DNA of 36,810 bases. Origin: Schwartzia sp. (in: firmicutes) (lineage in GTDB: Bacteria; Bacillota; Negativicutes; Selenomonadales; Selenomonadaceae). The stretch lies in the NCBI GenBank assembly GCA_017383125.1, contig JAFNYY010000090.1, forward strand, positions 1-36,810, in the 5' to 3' direction. Below the pieces are notes generated by a model. The model made no database searches, was not told the origin of the DNA, and worked only from the letters and a program-made list of their open reading frames with translations. Positions 33,104 to 36,810 of the stretch are shown piece by piece; positions within the stretch are counted from its first letter, which is position 1, and each line of letters opens with the position of its first letter. The translations under genes and the position numbers were made by a program.

Positions 33104-33245
33104 GCCAGTGAATATAGTCTGACGAAAACACGCTTGCACTCGGTTATTCACGCAGCGGTACTAAGCTCCTGTTTCATATGCATATTCGCAGGTCGCTAAG
33201 TACCGGCGTGAATAAACGGTTTTCTTACAGACTGTATTCACTGGC
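33104..33245 (-). repeat. 142-bp palindromic element, copy 2 (downstream of glgA)
   Basis: Outer arms GCCAGTGAATATAGTCTG and CAGACTGTATTCACTGGC pair almost throughout, and GGTTATTCACGC/GCGTGAATAAAC form a further stem. In reverse orientation it shares core blocks with copy 1: 14 of 15 bases at 33194-33208, 22 of 25 at 33144-33168 and 16 of 18 at 33215-33232. The outer 13 bases are unrelated to copy 1 yet self-complementary here. Its right end lies 22 nt before the next start codon. Confidence 0.88.
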
Positions 33246-33267
33246 AATTACATTGAGGAAGACTATA

Positions 33268-36132
33268 ATGTTAAAAATATGCCACGATTCCCACTTGCCC
33301 GTATATCGTCAGCCCTTTGGAGCGGCTGAGGCCGGCAGTGATGTAATGCTCTCTCTGTCTCTTGAGGGGGATGAGACTGCTGCCGGAGTCTTTGTGCGCC
33401 TGTGGACGGACGAAGCTGGTGAGCGTGTCGTCCCTATGACGGAGACAGGTGAAGGGGGCAGAGTGGCATACTATAGAGCCGTGGTGAAGATGCCGGAGGA
33501 GGGAACCCTTCTCTGGTATTACTTTATTGTGGAGAAAGCTGACAGAGGCCGTCTTTACTACGGAAACAACCCGCAGCAGCAGGCCGGCGAAGGCTGCACC
33601 TATGACCACGAGCCACCATCCTATCAGATAACGGTCTACGACCGGGGAGCAAAGACTCCCGACTGGTTTAAGCACGCCGTCATGTATCAGATTTTCCCCG
33701 ACCGGTTCTGCCGGGCAGGAAATGAGCTGATTGAGAAGAAGGGCGCCGTCTATCGGGGCAGCTGGCAGGACGAGCCCTGCTACTATCGTGATCCGAAGAC
33801 TGATGATGTAATCGCCTATGACTTCTTCGGCGGCAATCTGGCCGGTGTGGAATCGAAGCTTGACTATCTGAGAGAGCTTGGCGTCAGCGTCATCTATTTC
33901 AATCCCATATTCGAGTCGGAATCAAATCACCGCTATGATACCTCGGACTATCTGACGGTGGACAATATATTGGGCGGCAATGAAGCCTTCACGCACCTTC
34001 TGACTGCAGCAAAGGAGCGGGGCATAGCTGTCATTCTTGACGGCGTATTCAGCCATACCGGTATGAACAGCCGCTACTTCAATCGGGACGGACGCTACGA
34101 TACATTGGGGGCGTATCAGTCCGAGGAATCTCCCTACCATAGCTGGTACCGGTTTGAAAATTTTGCGGAAGACCGGGACAAATATGACAGCTGGTGGGGG
34201 TTCAAAAACCTTCCCAATGTAGACGAATGCAGCAGTAGCTATCAGGACTTCATCATTCACGGGAAGGACAGCGTCCTTCACCATTGGCTTCGGGCCGGGG
34301 TCAGGGGCTGGCGGCTTGATGTTATCGACGAGCTGCCGCCGGAGTTTTCCCGTAGCTTCTACAAGGAGCTGAAGAATACCGACAGGGATGCCGTCCTCAT
34401 CGGTGAAGTTTGGGAGGACGCATCCAATAAAATAAGCTACAGCCGTCAGCGGGCCTACCTCTCAGGGCACGAGCTGGACGGAGCAATGAACTACCCCCTG
34501 CGGAAAATAATCATTGATTTCCTGCTGGGACAGCCAGGCAATGACAGCAGCGCTGTTTACAATCGGCTGATGAATCTGTTGGAGAACTACCCCGCCGAAA
34601 ATCTGGCGGCTATGATGAACCTTCTGTCCAGTCACGATGTAGAGCGTATGGTGACTCTGCTTGGTGAGGCTCCCTCGGCTGACGGAATGACGGCAGAGGA
34701 GCAGAGGGAATACCGCCTGTCCGCTGAGCAGCGGGAGCTGGGTATGACCCGCAGCCGCCTTGCCGCCCTGTGGCAGTTCACCTTCCCCGGAGTACCCTGC
34801 ATATACTATGGTGACGAGATTGCCATGGAGGGACACCGTGACCCGGTAAACCGCCGCCCCTACCAGTGGGAGCTGACGGAGGGGAGCCGCCTCGCTCAGC
34901 GGGAATGGTACAGGAGCCTGGCGAAGCTGAGAAATGAGAATACTGTCCTTCAGACAGGTACTCTGCATCTTATCCGCACCGGGGGCGAAGGCTTTGCTTT
35001 CCTCCGATGTGTGAGGGACGGACAGGATATGTTCGGGGAGCCGGCGGAAAATGCAGTATTCCTTACCGCAATAAACCGGAGTAAGACAGACAGCACGGAG
35101 TTCGATCTGCAGGTGTCTGCCTTTGCGGCCAATGATTTTGAAGTAGTATTTACCACAGCGGGAGAGACCGGAGCAAAGGATGGGGACTGCTCTTGTGGGA
35201 AAACCCTGTCCATTTCCTACGGCTACCTGCACTTCACCCTTCCTCCCCTTCAGGGAGTCATCCTGAGGGAAAAAAGACTGGCGGGAAAATACCATCGTGA
35301 AGCCGGCATCCTCCTGCATCCCACATCTCTTCCCGGCAAATATCCTATCGGTGACATCGGGAACGGAGCCAGAGCCTTCGTGGATTTTCTGGCGGCGGCA
35401 GGACAGTCGGTGTGGCAGATACTCCCCTTGACTGAGGTGGACGAGGCGTTTTCTCCTTACCGTTCCCCTTCGGCCTTTGCCGGAAACACACTTCTCGTCA
35501 GTCCGGAAATGCTGGTAGAGGACGGCCTGCTGACCGCTGACGAGCTGTCAGCGATATCGGCCGAAATGCTCTCCGGACGGGAGCCGCGGCAGCGGGTTGA
35601 CTATGAGCTTGCCGCCGCTTTCAAGGAGAGGCTGCTCCGCACCGCCTACGGGAATATTCACCGGCCGGGGAGGACAGACGATGACATCACGGAGAATGCC
35701 GATGACAGCTACTGGCTGCCGGACTACGCCTTCTACATGGCGCTGAAAAAGCACTTCGGCTGCAGCTGGACAGAATGGCCGGAGGATATAAGGAAACGCC
35801 GTCGGCCGGCTATGGAAAAATACGCCGCCCTCTTAGCTGACGGGATAGAATACGAAAAATTTGCTCAGCGGATTTTTGACAGCCAGTGGAAGCGGCTCAG
35901 GGAATACGCCGCAGGCAAAGGTGTGGAAACACTGGGTGACTTGCCCCTGTTCGTGGCTCCCGACAGTGCGGATGTCTGGGCGCACCCGGAGTACTTCGAC
36001 CTGAATGATGACGGTACACCTCATACAGTAGCCGGCTGCCCCCCGACTACTTCAGCGAGCAGGGTCAGCTGTGGGGCAATCCCCAGTACAGCTGGCAGAG
36101 GATGGAGCAGGACGGATACCGCTGGTGGATAG
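33268..36132 (+). CDS. GH13-GH77 fusion (neopullulanase-like plus 4-alpha-glucanotransferase), frameshifted
   Basis: Fusion of two alpha-glucan enzymes. Residues 1-130 form an N-terminal beta domain like those of cyclomaltodextrinase/neopullulanase. Residues 130-630 are a GH13 barrel (KHAVMYQIFPDRFCRAG, YDFFGGNLAGVESKLDYL, VIYFNPIFES) with all catalytic acids: Asp351 in WRLDVIDE, Glu380 in LIGEVWED and Asp457 in SSHDVERM. From about 675 a MalQ-like GH77 domain begins (AGILLHPTSLPGKYPIGDIG, QSVWQILPL, GDLPLFVAPDSADVWAHPEYF). After PHTVAG the frame leaves the family at a six-C tract (36039-36044) and ends at 36132 in unrelated residues; GH77 continues in the other frame. ATG 33268 follows TGAGGAAG. 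It presumably debranches and disproportionates oligosaccharides released from glycogen. As drawn, only the GH13 half could be active. Confidence 0.88.
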   Translation: MLKICHDSHLPVYRQPFGAAEAGSDVMLSLSLEGDETAAGVFVRLWTDEAGERVVPMTETGEGGRVAYYRAVVKMPEEGTLLWYYFIVEKADRGRLYYGNNPQQQAGEGCTYDHEPPSYQITVYDRGAKTPDWFKHAVMYQIFPDRFCRAGNELIEKKGAVYRGSWQDEPCYYRDPKTDDVIAYDFFGGNLAGVESKLDYLRELGVSVIYFNPIFESESNHRYDTSDYLTVDNILGGNEAFTHLLTAAKERGIAVILDGVFSHTGMNSRYFNRDGRYDTLGAYQSEESPYHSWYRFENFAEDRDKYDSWWGFKNLPNVDECSSSYQDFIIHGKDSVLHHWLRAGVRGWRLDVIDELPPEFSRSFYKELKNTDRDAVLIGEVWEDASNKISYSRQRAYLSGHELDGAMNYPLRKIIIDFLLGQPGNDSSAVYNRLMNLLENYPAENLAAMMNLLSSHDVERMVTLLGEAPSADGMTAEEQREYRLSAEQRELGMTRSRLAALWQFTFPGVPCIYYGDEIAMEGHRDPVNRRPYQWELTEGSRLAQREWYRSLAKLRNENTVLQTGTLHLIRTGGEGFAFLRCVRDGQDMFGEPAENAVFLTAINRSKTDSTEFDLQVSAFAANDFEVVFTTAGETGAKDGDCSCGKTLSISYGYLHFTLPPLQGVILREKRLAGKYHREAGILLHPTSLPGKYPIGDIGNGARAFVDFLAAAGQSVWQILPLTEVDEAFSPYRSPSAFAGNTLLVSPEMLVEDGLLTADELSAISAEMLSGREPRQRVDYELAAAFKERLLRTAYGNIHRPGRTDDDITENADDSYWLPDYAFYMALKKHFGCSWTEWPEDIRKRRRPAMEKYAALLADGIEYEKFAQRIFDSQWKRLREYAAGKGVETLGDLPLFVAPDSADVWAHPEYFDLNDDGTPHTVAGCPPTTSASRVSCGAIPSTAGRGWSRTDTAGG

Positions 36133-36810
36133 AGCGGCTTCGCCGTCTGTTCACACTCGTTGACAGAGTGAGGATTGATCACTTCCGAGGGCTGGAGGCC
36201 TTCTGGGAAATTCCCGGAGACGCTGCGACCGCCATGGAGGGCAGATGGGTGAAGGGCCCGGGAGCGAAGCTCTTTGCCGCGATATATGAAAACCTCGGTC
36301 AGGTGAAAATCATCGCCGAGGATTTGGGAACGCTCACACCGGAGGTAATAGCGCTGCGAAAGGAGCTGGGTCTTCCGGGAATGAGGATACTGCAGTTCGA
36401 GCTGGGGGAGACCGACCAGCACACAGCCGGACTGAATACCGATGAGAACACTGTCGTCTATACCGGCACCCATGACAACGACACGATAATCGGCTGGCTG
36501 GACGGACTCCGGCAGGGGGAGAAATCTGACCCACGGGCCTTGTCCCTAGTGCTTAAGGAGCTGGGGCTGCCGGCGGCAGACACCGGAGAGCCGCCGGAGG
36601 ACTCGGAAGTAGCAATGGCCGCTATCTGCTATATATACGGGAGAGCGGCCCGCCTTACGGTCGTCCCGCTGCAGGACATTCTTGCGCTGGGCACCGATGC
36701 CCGGATGAATATCCCCGGTACACCGGAGGGGAACTGGGGCTGGCGGCTCGACGATTTCTCCCGTCTCGATGAAGACCTGGCTAGAAGAATAAAGGCCATG
36801 ACCGCAGAGG
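36045..36810 (+). CDS. Out-of-frame rest of the GH77 domain, cut by the window end
   Basis: Continuation of the glucanotransferase in the frame reached by adding one base in the C tract at 36039-36044. It starts DYFSEQGQLWGNPQYSW, the expected next block of MalQ, and holds all three GH77 catalytic acids: Asp in RIDHFRG (codon 36177), Glu in IAEDLG (36318) and Asp in THDNDT (36474). It stays open to the last base of the window, ending around NIPGTPEGNWGWRL, close to the family's C terminus, so only a few dozen residues are missing. There is no SD or start codon suited to separate translation. Conservation of this frame argues against long-standing decay. Confidence 0.85.

Overview
The window is ordinary chromosome from an anaerobic, low- to mid-GC Firmicute. 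The combination of a two-enzyme NirJ1/NirJ2 pair, a glgC-glgD-glgP-glgB-glgA operon, a UbiB-family kinase and strong AGGAGG-type ribosome binding sites would fit a Negativicutes member (Selenomonas/Acidaminococcus-like). That placement is inference; no rRNA or tRNA is present to settle it. Nearly all genes are on the + strand.

Layout: (1) 98-5567: a secreted N-acetylglucosaminidase, then a UbiB/AarF kinase, an AroH-type chorismate mutase, RidA and transketolase, closed by a strong terminator. (2) 5568-7062: a poorly coding stretch with a possible decayed reading frame, and one minus-strand Nudix hydrolase. (3) 7063-10319: a divergent FtsZ-family GTPase, an AI-2E-type permease and RsmI. (4) 10360-16147: metG behind a clear promoter, a segmented palindromic repeat, tatD, the NirJ1/NirJ2 (AhbC/AhbD-like) radical SAM pair and a Cof-type HAD phosphatase. 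(5) 16196-18706: an ArsR-family regulator with a CzrA-like metal site, an NlpC/P60 peptidase and an ArsB/NhaD-type permease. (6) 18812-19946: hinT, rpsU with a consensus promoter, and yqeY. (7) 20014-23043: an AT-rich, foreign-looking segment with an MBOAT acyltransferase and an SGNH-like partner for exported-glycan acylation, bounded by a 16-bp direct repeat. (8) 23224-24468: a strongly codon-biased aminotransferase. (9) 24872-36810: the glycogen locus glgCDPBA followed by a GH13-GH77 fusion that carries a single-base frameshift in a C tract and runs off the end of the window.

The glycogen genes form one pathway: GlgC/GlgD make ADP-glucose, GlgA extends the chain, GlgB branches it, GlgP phosphorolyses it, and the GH13-GH77 protein would trim and rearrange released oligosaccharides.

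The most interesting observations are: (a) two inverted copies of a ~140-bp palindromic element just outside the two ends of glgCDPBA, with a conserved core but unrelated outer arms that are nevertheless self-complementary in each copy; (b) the C-tract frameshift, which leaves all three GH77 catalytic residues in another frame but sits on a heptamer where a -1 slip would restore the expected protein; (c) a chorismate mutase in which the residues aligned with Cys75 and Glu78 of Bacillus AroH are Asp and Gln; (d) an FtsZ paralogue with an altered tubulin signature loop; and (e) the AT-rich MBOAT/SGNH cassette with flanking direct repeats. No CRISPR array, transposase, phage gene or defence system was found.
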